Positions 24,805 through 32,575 of a stretch of 46,385 bases of DNA are shown piece after piece. Both the position numbers and the translations under genes were made by a program. The notes beneath the pieces were generated by a model. That model was not told where the DNA came from and ran no database searches. It saw only the letters and a list, made by a program, of their open reading frames with translations. Source of the DNA: Nesterenkonia alba DSM 19423 (GTDB taxonomy: Bacteria; Actinomycetota; Actinomycetes; Actinomycetales; Micrococcaceae); the NCBI RefSeq assembly GCF_000421745.1, contig NZ_ATXP01000018.1, positions 1 to 46,385 of the forward strand, written 5' to 3'. Position 1 is the first letter of the stretch; each line of letters starts with the position of its first letter.

Positions 24805-26343
24805 TCACTTGCTTGCTGATTCTTTGAACTCATCGATCAGTTCACGTGCCTCAGTAGGAGATACCTCGTCAAGGTCAGCAATGGCATCCAGGAGGTTGCG
24901 GTTGAGATCCTTCTCCACCCACTCCGGGATCAGAGTGATCCTTGCTCTCTTGTAGACCTCAACCTTGTTCAGTAGTTCCTTGGTTGTCGTGGTCTCGCGT
25001 TGTATCTCTGCTAGTCGTTCCCCGGTCTGCTCTGACAGTTCACTCAAGATGTGAGGGAGCGCCTTGTCAAAGAAGATGTAGGCAAAGTATTCATAGAGCA
25101 GTGGCTTTCCACCTATGGTCGTGTTCTGTGTTTGGATACCTTCAGCTATCTGGTGCTTGAGCTCGTCTACATAGGCTGCCTTGATGTCTGACAGTGCCTT
25201 GCTCATCTGCTTCTTGATGTGCTCGCGGGTCTTGGCTTCTTTCTCGTCACGGATGACTCGAGTGCCATCCCTGTAGACACCAGTTTCTTGTTCTTGGTCC
25301 TTTGAGTTCGTTACTGCAGCGGCCTCTGAGCGGTAGGTCTCCTCGACACCATCCATGAAGGAGTCAAAGTTCTCTTTACCGTTGTCCTTCTTGAGAGCAG
25401 GTGCTTGCTTCTTGCGTGCGAGCTGCTTTGAGTAGTCGTGGGGGAGTCCAGAACGTTTCTGTTGAGTAGTGGCAGCATGCTTCTCAGCGTGTGCTTGTTT
25501 GGTGGCGACTCGTTGTCGTCTTACCGGAGCTTTGGTAGCAGTGCTGTTCTTAGCGGGAGCAGGAGCAACAGGTGTTTTTTCTACTGGGGGATCAGTAGGT
25601 TCCACGATCACCGTTGGCAACGAACCCGTACGAAGGTCTGAGTTTTCAGCAGGGGACAGTTCTGTTGGGACTGTCGGTAACGCAGATGCTTGTTGGGCAG
25701 TTCTTTGCCTGTTCTCTTCTGCCAGCTTGTCCTGAGCTGCTTGTACTGTCTTCTCAATCTTGGTCCTCATATGCTCACCTGTGCGTGCTGTTCGTTGTTG
25801 TGCTCTCTGTAGTCGTTCGGTGACTCCTGCTTCCTCGAGTGACTGTGCAACGTGCTCTACTCCACGACGGATATAGTCATCGAGCTTGCGTTGGCTCTCT
25901 CGCCACTGTTCTGCTGCTTGCTCGTTCTTTTTCCTGAAGGCTTCTGCTCTCTGTTCGCGTCGATACTCTTCAAGGGACTCTTCTGCTAACTGAGCGATGC
26001 GTTGGTCGTTGCGTTCTGAACGGAGCTGTGTAAGTTCTCTGACTGCAGCATCGAACTCTTGATCGTCTGCCAACTCGCCAGTGAGGGTTCGTTCTTCCTC
26101 GGCCTTCTTGAGCATGTGTCGACGGTAGAGCTCCTTGTCCACGTCGTATTGCTCTTCTAATATGGCGTTCAGCTCACGTGTGATGTCTGCGTATTCAGGG
26201 TGCCTGCCGAAGTAGCGAGCAATCTTGATGTCGTTGGAGAGCTTGTCCTTGAGGTATCCAAGCAGGATCTTGCGGTCTATGAGATCAACGTCTTCTGCTG
26301 CTCTTATCTCTTCGATGCTGAGGGGATTTACTGTTCGGTCCAT
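24805..26343 (-). CDS. Large coiled-coil hypothetical protein
   Basis: 512 residues if the ATG at 26343 is used; a GTG at 26355 would add four residues. Residues 70-230 are long charged helices (coiled coil), 230-330 a Pro/Ala/Lys-rich linker, and 380-510 another helical domain ending ARELIDEFKESASK. No catalytic motif, signal or membrane span. Last gene of a three-gene operon with 26367 and 26591. It may be a scaffold or structural protein. Confidence 0.82.
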   Translation of the reverse strand: MDRTVNPLSIEEIRAAEDVDLIDRKILLGYLKDKLSNDIKIARYFGRHPEYADITRELNAILEEQYDVDKELYRRHMLKKAEEERTLTGELADDQEFDAAVRELTQLRSERNDQRIAQLAEESLEEYRREQRAEAFRKKNEQAAEQWRESQRKLDDYIRRGVEHVAQSLEEAGVTERLQRAQQRTARTGEHMRTKIEKTVQAAQDKLAEENRQRTAQQASALPTVPTELSPAENSDLRTGSLPTVIVEPTDPPVEKTPVAPAPAKNSTATKAPVRRQRVATKQAHAEKHAATTQQKRSGLPHDYSKQLARKKQAPALKKDNGKENFDSFMDGVEETYRSEAAAVTNSKDQEQETGVYRDGTRVIRDEKEAKTREHIKKQMSKALSDIKAAYVDELKHQIAEGIQTQNTTIGGKPLLYEYFAYIFFDKALPHILSELSEQTGERLAEIQRETTTTKELLNKVEVYKRARITLIPEWVEKDLNRNLLDAIADLDEVSPTEARELIDEFKESASK

Positions 26344-26366
26344 TGTTGTCGTCACCGTCCGTCTGC

Positions 26367-26591
26367 TCAGCGAGTCCTCTTCTCTAGTTCGAAACCAACT
26401 TCAGCGAGTCCCACACGGAGGAACAGCAGCTGCTTCTGAGTGCTATTGATGGCACGAGTGTCACCGGCCAGGAATGCTTGCTTCTGATCGAACAGGAGGA
26501 TGTGCATCTCATCGACTAAGGTCTGATGGGTCTGCTTCAGCTGGTCAACAGTGAGCTTGTCCAGCGTGTGCTTTTCAAAGACATGCGGCAT
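26367..26591 (-). CDS. Small helical protein
   Basis: 74 residues (MPHVFEKHTLDKLTVDQL...), helical, unknown. The ATG overlaps the previous stop (TGATG), giving translational coupling to 26591-27082. Confidence 0.75.
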   Translation of the reverse strand: MPHVFEKHTLDKLTVDQLKQTHQTLVDEMHILLFDQKQAFLAGDTRAINSTQKQLLFLRVGLAEVGFELEKRTR

Positions 26592-27082
26592 CACTTGTCA
26601 CCACCAGTGCTTGCTAAGGCTGCTTGTTGGCGGCGTTCCAGTTCCTTCTCAACCAGCTTGATCTGAGCTTCCTTGATGCTGAAATCATCTTGAGTTTGAA
26701 AGTGTGCACGAGCGGAGTTGTGGTCTCCGGCTCCTACAAGGCAACCGAGATCGCTTCCCAGTCCATACCCTCCTGTAGACACTGCACGAGCTTCCTTCTT
26801 GTCGAGGTCCAGTTGGACTTCTAACTCTGCTGTGCTGCGGTTGACGTACTCACTGTCACGTTCTACAAGTTCACGGTTGAGGACTTCTATGAAATCAACA
26901 GTTGAGAGGATCTCTGACCAGAGGGTCTTACCTTCAGGGTGGAACTCAACACTGCTTGCATCTAGTCCTTCTCGTTCCTCAAGTTGTTCCATAATAGCTA
27001 TGTTGTGCTCAACAAGTTTCCGAGCTAACTCTCGTTGCTTCTTTAAAGCGTCTGTCTCTATTACTTCAAGTGCTGTCCTCAC
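26591..27082 (-). CDS. Helical coiled-coil protein, first gene of operon
   Basis: 163 residues starting with GTG, chosen because CAGCAGGAGAAGACA stands before it. Charged and helical throughout, ending KELERRQQAALAS. Function unknown; probably partners the two downstream proteins. Confidence 0.78.
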   Translation of the reverse strand: MRTALEVIETDALKKQRELARKLVEHNIAIMEQLEEREGLDASSVEFHPEGKTLWSEILSTVDFIEVLNRELVERDSEYVNRSTAELEVQLDLDKKEARAVSTGGYGLGSDLGCLVGAGDHNSARAHFQTQDDFSIKEAQIKLVEKELERRQQAALASTGGDK

Positions 27083-27104
27083 TGTCTTCTCCTGCTGTTC
27101 TGTA

Positions 27105-27124
27105 GCATCCCTACCGGAATGCAG
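27105..27124. repeat. GCATCCC hairpin repeat, copy 2
   Basis: GCATCCCTACCGGAATGCAG, about 22 bases before the GTG at 27082, so it would lie in that transcript's leader. Confidence 0.5.
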
Positions 27125-27130
27125 ATTGCT

Positions 27131-27144
27131 TTGACCTTCGTCAA
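27131..27144. promoter_or_regulatory. TTGAC palindrome, left copy
   Basis: TTGACCTTCGTCAA, preceded by TGCT as in the copy at 27312. Confidence 0.45.
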
Positions 27145-27192
27145 ACCTGCGATCCTGTTTGAAGTCTTGGCTATGCTTTGACTCCTGTATGA

Positions 27193-27211
27193 GTTTCTAA
27201 CGAGCAGTGAC
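27193..27211 (-). promoter_or_regulatory. GTTAGAAAC box upstream of 27082
   Basis: GTCACTGCTCGTTAGAAAC on the minus strand, the best match to the family consensus. Confidence 0.5.
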
Positions 27212-27311
27212 TTTGAGAACGAACTGATCGTCGTCACATTGCTCTAACTGCTCCCCAGAATTGTTCTCAAAAAACATTCTTGAGAGCACGACGAAGGCAG
27301 TGCAAGATGCT

Positions 27312-27325
27312 TTGACGTTAGTCAA
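27312..27325. promoter_or_regulatory. TTGAC palindrome, right copy
   Basis: TTGACGTTAGTCAA, about 80-95 bases before the plus-strand start at 27407. It may serve as an operator for both directions. Confidence 0.45.
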
Positions 27326-27406
27326 TCGACTGGAACTCTCTGTATCTTCGAGATAATGTCATGTCGTAAGCAGGAAGAGAACATGACAACAAAGGAGAAC
27401 AAGAAG

Positions 27407-27715
27407 ATGACGAAGTATCACTACTCGGAGAGCGCAAATGAGCCGAACGGCGGCGAGGCACTTCACTGCAAGGCGGAAGCACGGGACAATGGGGAGATGG
27501 CTACTGTTGCTGAGTTCGCGCCCAAGTATCCCGACGTCGAGGTCACGCTGATCGGTGAGGACGGGAACGCCTTTCACATCATCGCTCTTGTCTCCACTGC
27601 ACTCCGGCGAGCAGGCGTGGATGAGGACGAGATCAACGAGTTCCGCAACGAGGCCACCAGCGGCGACTACGACAACGTTCTGGCCACTTGCATGAAGTGG
27701 GTCGATATCAGCTGA
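27407..27715 (+). CDS. Small protein with KYH start and EATxGD domain
   Basis: 102 residues from the ATG at 27407, preceded by AAAGGAGAACAAGAAG; upstream in-frame ATGs at 27356 and 27383 are possible. It begins MTKYHYSES like the Cys/His-module proteins but keeps only one cysteine (HCKAEA). The C-terminal 60 residues (AFHIIALVSTALRRAGVDE, then NEATSGDYDN) match an internal part of the 30527 product (AYTLIAFTSDRLRNSGASE, then QEATAGDHSH). Function unknown. Confidence 0.78.
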   Translation: MTKYHYSESANEPNGGEALHCKAEARDNGEMATVAEFAPKYPDVEVTLIGEDGNAFHIIALVSTALRRAGVDEDEINEFRNEATSGDYDNVLATCMKWVDIS

Positions 27716-27765
27716 GCTGCTGACGAGGAACCGGACCAGAACAGAGAGCGAGCAGGAGGAACAAG

Positions 27766-28137
27766 ATGTCAGCAACCATCATCGATAACACTGGACAGCA
27801 GTCGTTGGCAGATGCTGTGAACGAGATGGGCAGCTTCGCAGAACTGGTGGAGCTGGATTACCAGGAACGCTCAGAGTATGCGGGGTTCGGCTATTTGGGA
27901 GAGCGGTATCGTTTCCTGAACGAGACTGACCCAGAGCTGCTTGCACAGCTTTCACGTGAGGATCGTTTTGACATTGCTCTCGAAGCTGACATGAAGGTCT
28001 TCAGTGCTCTCTCGGAGGCCGGATACTCGCGCGAGAAAGCTTTTGAGTGGATGAACAGCAAGCTCGGTCGCTGGTTTGCAGATGCCTATTTTGGTTCTGC
28101 AGGCGAGGATGAGAAAGCAACTGTCCAGCTCTTCTGA
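27766..28137 (+). CDS. Hypothetical acidic protein
   Basis: 123 residues, soluble, no recognised domain, several aromatic residues (YAGFGYLGERYRFL). GAGCAGGAGGAACAAG is a strong ribosome-binding site. It follows the 27407 gene by 50 bases and probably shares its transcript. Confidence 0.78.
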   Translation: MSATIIDNTGQQSLADAVNEMGSFAELVELDYQERSEYAGFGYLGERYRFLNETDPELLAQLSREDRFDIALEADMKVFSALSEAGYSREKAFEWMNSKLGRWFADAYFGSAGEDEKATVQLF

Positions 28138-28430
28138 GGCCAGAGAAGAAGAGGAAGCTCCGCGATCTCGGTGAGTCGGGACGTTGGAGCCTCCCCTATA
28201 ACAGCAGAACAACAAGTAGCAGGGTACAAACGCTACATACAGAAGATAGTCCGACAAACAGCAAGTCAGTGTTGTTCTGTTGTGCTTGGTCTAACCTCAG
28301 AGCAACCACTCTCTGAAGATGACCTCGTGTGATTTTGTTGTATACCTATGTTAACAACTCAATATCAGAAATGTTCCAGTCTGTGTGTCGTCACTTTGAA
28401 AACTTTCGTTCGCTTGTGAGCTGGACATAA

Positions 28431-28481
28431 GAAAACCGCCAGAGTATCAAACGTTACAGGAGTCATTGCTCTGACGGTTCT
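28431..28481 (-). terminator. Terminator of the NERD gene
   Basis: AACCGCCAGAG and CTCTGACGGTT form the stem; on the minus strand it ends in GGTTTTCTTATG. Confidence 0.65.
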
Positions 28482-28484
28482 CAA

Positions 28485-28505
28485 GCATCCCAGCTGGAAT
28501 GCAGG
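28485..28505. repeat. GCATCCC hairpin repeat, copy 3
   Basis: GCATCCCAGCTGGAATGCAG, between the stop of the NERD gene and its terminator. Confidence 0.5.
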
Positions 28506-28551
28506 TTAGTTGTGAATACAACCATTGAACGTGACATGAATATCAGAGCGA

Positions 28552-30207
28552 TCAGTGCTTGTTGCTCTTGATCCTCTTCTTGCGAGCTTCGGTAGCATCA
28601 CGGTTATCTCTGTTGGCTTCGTAGTCCTTCCACTTTTGCCCTTCTTTCTCCAGCTTCTTAGCGGATGACTTCACTGCCTTGTCCATCGCCTCATCCCAGC
28701 TCGTGAACAGTTTGCTAACAGTGTTGAGAGGACCGTTGGCATACTCACTGCTCTTACGAGGGGATAGTGGGTCGCCAGCTTGATACTCCTTGCGCAGCTT
28801 AGAGTTTCTCTTCTCCAGGAACTCCTCACCCTTGTCGAACTCAACGGGACCAACGTTCGGGTTGCGCTGAACCATGTTGTTGAGCATGCGGCTGTACGCC
28901 TCGTCACCCATGCGACCTGTCAGCAGGTGTAGCTTGAGATCCCCGAGCTTGTTGAAGCGGTAGGAACCTCTCTTAGCGTCCTTGCCGAGAGCCTGTGAAC
29001 CATCTGCTGCGACCGTGTATTGGTTGCGGGACAACCAGTAGTCGTCACCGATGCCGTATGTTTTCTCGCCCTGATAGTGCAGGTGTCGCATAGCCTCGTC
29101 CAACTTGAAGGAACGTGCTCCACAGTCCTCGTCCTCACACTCTGCAATCGTCCATGAACTTGAGATGTGATAGTGCGTAGAGTTCCAATAATCTGCTTGT
29201 TGAGCAGCTGCTGTTTCTTGAATGTCTGTGAGCTTGCTTGTCCTGGTATCTGCTTCTACTTGTGCTCTGGTGATTGCGTCTAGAACGTCAGCCCCCTCGC
29301 CCTTAGTAGCAGCAACGGCTATCTGAGCGATGATTTCACCGTTAAGCATCTTTCCTGCAGGCTCTCCGGTTGCGGCGTCCACAGCGGCACTTGTGTGTAT
29401 ATATAGGCGGTCCAGATAGGTGTAGAGCTTCTCCCTGTCAACTACTGGGAACGGAACATCGAACCACTCACGGTTGCGTTCTACTCTCGTGTCGAATGAG
29501 TTAATGTAGATCATCCCGAACACGTTGGCGTCTGGAATCAGATAGCGTCTCCATAGTCCCAACAGTGCGTCTGTGCTCAGTGTGCAGTGGAACTGGAAAC
29601 CTCTTGATGGTGCCAGTGGTTTGCCTTCAACGATTGGGTGCTTGAGGAGTCTGGCTCCACCGCCTCCGCTGCCTCCACGATCCTGGAGCTTGTAGTGATA
29701 CCCCTCTTTGAATGATTTCGTGTCTACAACCAGGACAGTGTTCCCCAGGATAAGAATATGGTCGGTGTCTTTATTGTCGTGTAGACCAGGGATGTTGACG
29801 CTGTCTACTAATACAGCGTTGTTAATCTCTCTGTCGTAGATCCAGTTGAGAATGTGTTGGCTTGTGAGTGCTTCTGCTTCTCCGGCCTTGACCTTTGTGT
29901 CCTCAAAGTCGCTGTCTGCAAGGTTGGCTGCTGGGACTCCAAAGTGACGTCGACCAGCTGCGAGCTCGTCTGCAATGATCTTGTAGGAGGTTTCTGTAAC
30001 CCCATATAGGTTCTTGTGCTTGCGGGGGAGTAGGTCAGCTTTCGGCTTCCATGTGTATGCGCTGACATTGCTATCCGTTGTGCTGTCATCCCAGAAGTCG
30101 CTGCCTGTTGTGTCCTCATCGTCTGCTAACAGTGCCTCTAGGTCTGCTACTAACTGCTCTGCTTCTTCTGTTGTGTAATCCTTTTTGCTGTTTGTTGCCT
30201 TATTCAT
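28552..30207 (-). CDS. NERD-domain putative nuclease
   Basis: 551 residues. Around residues 105-170 is a NERD (nuclease-related) domain: AGEAEALTSQHILNW, NNAVLVDSVNIPG, then DTDHILILGNTVLVVDTKSF, with the acidic pair and the (E/D)xK nuclease signature as DTK. A middle domain of about 170 residues and a Lys-rich tail (RKKRIKSNKH) follow. It may nick or degrade nucleic acid, as other NERD proteins are presumed to. The leader CAGGGTACAAC precedes the ATG. Confidence 0.8.
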   Translation of the reverse strand: MNKATNSKKDYTTEEAEQLVADLEALLADDEDTTGSDFWDDSTTDSNVSAYTWKPKADLLPRKHKNLYGVTETSYKIIADELAAGRRHFGVPAANLADSDFEDTKVKAGEAEALTSQHILNWIYDREINNAVLVDSVNIPGLHDNKDTDHILILGNTVLVVDTKSFKEGYHYKLQDRGGSGGGGARLLKHPIVEGKPLAPSRGFQFHCTLSTDALLGLWRRYLIPDANVFGMIYINSFDTRVERNREWFDVPFPVVDREKLYTYLDRLYIHTSAAVDAATGEPAGKMLNGEIIAQIAVAATKGEGADVLDAITRAQVEADTRTSKLTDIQETAAAQQADYWNSTHYHISSSWTIAECEDEDCGARSFKLDEAMRHLHYQGEKTYGIGDDYWLSRNQYTVAADGSQALGKDAKRGSYRFNKLGDLKLHLLTGRMGDEAYSRMLNNMVQRNPNVGPVEFDKGEEFLEKRNSKLRKEYQAGDPLSPRKSSEYANGPLNTVSKLFTSWDEAMDKAVKSSAKKLEKEGQKWKDYEANRDNRDATEARKKRIKSNKH

Positions 30208-30526
30208 GTTGTACCCTGAGCGACTTTTATATGGTTGTGCTTGTGGTTGTGTGGCCTGCGTTAACAGGTGTTATATGCGCTCATAGGATTGTCTAACCAG
30301 CTGAAGTCAGAAATGTGCGGTTTTTCGGGAACTAATTGTGTGCGTCGTCACTTTGTTGACATAGACGAGTGTTGACAGTGGTTAGGCAGGATCAGCGATA
30401 ACACCGAGAACACGGGTAGACACAGCGATCAGAGTGTTCGCAGTCAGTTAAGGACTGTTGACAGCATCCGGACAAAGAAAAAGCACTGAAGCTCTCGTCC
30501 TCAGTGCTCTCTCGTGCGATTGATGT
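30208..30526. promoter_or_regulatory. Control region upstream of 30207
   Basis: 319 bases without a gene. A GTTAGACAA box (30290-30305) and a GTGTGCGTCGTCACTTTG box (near 30337) precede the NERD gene; the terminator of the next gene (30474-30512) lies at the far end. Confidence 0.4.
30474..30512 (-). terminator. Terminator of the 30527 gene
   Basis: AGCACTGA and TCAGTGCT form the stem; TTTTTCTTTG follows on the minus strand. Nearly the same sequence ends the 33846 gene. Confidence 0.75.
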
Positions 30527-31546
30527 TTAGCCGGTTGTTTCCTCTTCGCTACCGAAAATCATGTCGCGTTGCCACTCGTAAGGGAGCTTGTTGAAGTCTT
30601 CTGCTTCAGTGCTCGTTCTTGCAATGCTCCCACCCGGTAATGCCCTGAACTTCTTCTCTCCATCCTCGTAATAGTGTTCGACACCTTCGTTGTACAGGCG
30701 TTCTGTAAGTCCAGCAGGAGCAGTCCCTGTCTCCCATGCTGTCTCAATAGAAGTTCCTTTATATGCCGTTCTGTTGTTGCCATCGACCGAGTAAACAGTA
30801 GTGTCCATAAGATCCTCTGTTTGAAACGAACGCCAAGCTGTTTGACCTCCAACCCTCATCTTCCACCCGTAGTTCATTGAAACTTGCTGAAGATGTGAGT
30901 GATCGCCTGCAGTTGCCTCTTGCTGGTAGCGTCCGATGGCTGTCTCGCTTGCTCCGGAGTTACGTAGGCGATCTGACGTGAAGGCAATCAATGTGTAAGC
31001 GTTGTCGTAGTAGATGTCATCCGTCATCTTTGTGTGCTCCGGCATAAGAACTCGTTCGCCGATGCTCTGACGCAGCTGCTCTTCCTCCGCGTCTATGGCA
31101 GAGATCCTGTCTCTGGTCTCTTGCGCAGCACGTCTGTATAGCTCTTCTCCAACACTTCCTGTGTCCTCAATGGATGCTTTGCTTTGGAAATCGTCTTCTA
31201 CTTGTAGGAGTGCCTTGTATTCGAGTAAGTCCTCTGATCCACTTCTGCGTCGGAGGCTGGCGAGTGCACTATTGACGTTGGTCTTCTGTTTGAAGCTCTT
31301 GTGCTCGCTTTGGTGAAGCTTCTCGTAGAGTTCATCGGTAGAAAGATCCTGCAGCGCTGGGGTTTCAGCCGTGTCATCGCCGTTCCCAAAGCTTCCTCCT
31401 GCTTCCTCAGCAAACCTGCGTTCCGCTGCAGCAGTAGCATCCTGCTTGCTCTCAAAGTGATCGCTCTCACCGCCCAACGGACAGTTACCCTTGCTTGCTT
31501 TACATGGTGCTGGTTCGCCGCTCTTACTAATGTGGTATTTACTCAT
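30527..31546 (-). CDS. Multi-domain protein with N-terminal Cys/His module
   Basis: 339 residues. The N-terminal module MSKYHISKSGEPAPC and CPLGGESDHFES gives H5, C15, C22 and H30. A helical region follows, then a domain shared with the 27407 product (LRNSGASETAIGRYQQEATAGD), then a YSVDGNNRTAYKGTSIETAW domain, and finally a C-terminal NKLPYEWQRDMIF box like the LPxxW end of the acidic family. It therefore links three of the element's modules. Function unknown. Leader AACAGGAGTACAGGAACAG. Confidence 0.83.
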   Translation of the reverse strand: MSKYHISKSGEPAPCKASKGNCPLGGESDHFESKQDATAAAERRFAEEAGGSFGNGDDTAETPALQDLSTDELYEKLHQSEHKSFKQKTNVNSALASLRRRSGSEDLLEYKALLQVEDDFQSKASIEDTGSVGEELYRRAAQETRDRISAIDAEEEQLRQSIGERVLMPEHTKMTDDIYYDNAYTLIAFTSDRLRNSGASETAIGRYQQEATAGDHSHLQQVSMNYGWKMRVGGQTAWRSFQTEDLMDTTVYSVDGNNRTAYKGTSIETAWETGTAPAGLTERLYNEGVEHYYEDGEKKFRALPGGSIARTSTEAEDFNKLPYEWQRDMIFGSEEETTG

Positions 31547-31610
31547 CTGTTCCTGTACTCCTGTTTTGTTGTGTACTCTGCGTTTAGTTTGACAACTCCC
31601 TTACGAAGAT

Positions 31611-31622
31611 GTTTCTAACGAG
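31611..31622 (-). promoter_or_regulatory. GTTAGAAAC box upstream of 31546
   Basis: CTCGTTAGAAAC, about 65 bases before the ATG. Confidence 0.45.
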
Positions 31623-31639
31623 ATTTTTTGCTAACCGGG

Positions 31640-32509
31640 TCACTTCTGCTGATCCCACTCAAGGTTAATCCGTTCGCCATTGAGAACTTGCTCAGCAGCA
31701 GTCCAACCATCACCGGAACAAGTGGTATCAGGATCCGGGACATAGTTCAGTGACTCCCACGAGTTGCTATAGGTCTGGCTATGCCACACATAAGCAATAC
31801 AGTCCGCGTGCTGTTCGAGTCCCTGTGAGTTGTTTTCTACCGTTGTCGGATGCAGTGGTCGATCTCGCTCAACGTCCCCATAGATCTCATAGGTAACCTC
31901 ACGCAGCTCAGTCCAGTCTCCAGGTTGGTTGTATACAGCTGCTTGCAGAACATGAGCGCACTCGTGAACGATGATCTGGTTCAAGTGGTACTGGTTCACG
32001 TCCAGCTCAGCATTCAGTTCAATAGCATTGTGTGTCCTGTGATGCACGCCGTCGTAGCGTCCTTCTGCTGCAATGTCGGGGGAGAGGTTGTTCTCTTGAG
32101 GATCAGTGAAGACAATGCGTGTGTCCTCGCATCCAGGCACTCGGTCCCGGAACCGTTCTGCATCCTCCCGTAGCGGGTGCTCTTCTTCTGTTAACTCAGC
32201 TATCAGGTCTGCTTGTGCGGCTAACTCTTGTTCACGAGCAAGTTGTGCTTCCTCGCGTTCTTGTTCGAGGGCTTCTCGTTCGTTCTGAGCGCTCACATAA
32301 GCAGTCAAGGAAACTATGAAGATGATTGCTGACAGGGGGACCGCGATGAGGTTGAACCACCAGAGGATGCGGAGGAACGGGGAGTCACTTGCGTTCTTGC
32401 TGTTGTCATTGATCTGATCGTCGTCGGCATCCGCTTGCGTATGCAGGTCTGCAGTCCCGTAGGGCTGCTGCTCTCTTGTCTGCTCTGTATCCGATCTGTA
32501 TGTCGTCAC
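31640..32509 (-). CDS. Membrane-anchored putative zinc metallopeptidase
   Basis: 289 residues from a GTG preceded by GGAGGTGAGACGGAA. One membrane span (residues about 47-75) and an acidic coiled coil (78-110) lead to an extracellular domain with HECAHVLQ (His182, Glu183, His186) and GLEQHADCIAYVW (Glu232, Asp236). HExxH plus ADC resembles the putative neutral zinc metallopeptidase family (YpfJ type), where a downstream Glu is the third ligand. The next gene encodes a paralogous domain on a lipoprotein. Substrate unknown; wall or surface-protein processing is plausible. Confidence 0.78.
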   Translation of the reverse strand: MTTYRSDTEQTREQQPYGTADLHTQADADDDQINDNSKNASDSPFLRILWWFNLIAVPLSAIIFIVSLTAYVSAQNEREALEQEREEAQLAREQELAAQADLIAELTEEEHPLREDAERFRDRVPGCEDTRIVFTDPQENNLSPDIAAEGRYDGVHHRTHNAIELNAELDVNQYHLNQIIVHECAHVLQAAVYNQPGDWTELREVTYEIYGDVERDRPLHPTTVENNSQGLEQHADCIAYVWHSQTYSNSWESLNYVPDPDTTCSGDGWTAAEQVLNGERINLEWDQQK

Positions 32510-32575
32510 TTCCGTCTCACCTCCAGTCCTGCCTAAATATCGCGCGACTCAGCGATCTCCTGTCGTCAGCTGCTC

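Larger units (their letters stand above)
27083..27406. promoter_or_regulatory. Divergent control region
   Basis: Separates the minus-strand 27082 operon from the plus-strand 27407 pair. It holds the GCATCCC hairpin (27105-27124), two TTGAC-N4-GTCAA palindromes (27131-27144 and 27312-27325) and a GTTAGAAAC box (27193-27211). Confidence 0.55.
28138..28551. other. Convergent intergenic region
   Basis: 414 bases between converging units. It holds a GTGTGTGTCGTCACTTTG box (near 28383) repeated in similar form near 30337, a minus-strand terminator (28431-28481) and a GCATCCC hairpin (28485-28505). No gene seen. Confidence 0.4.
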
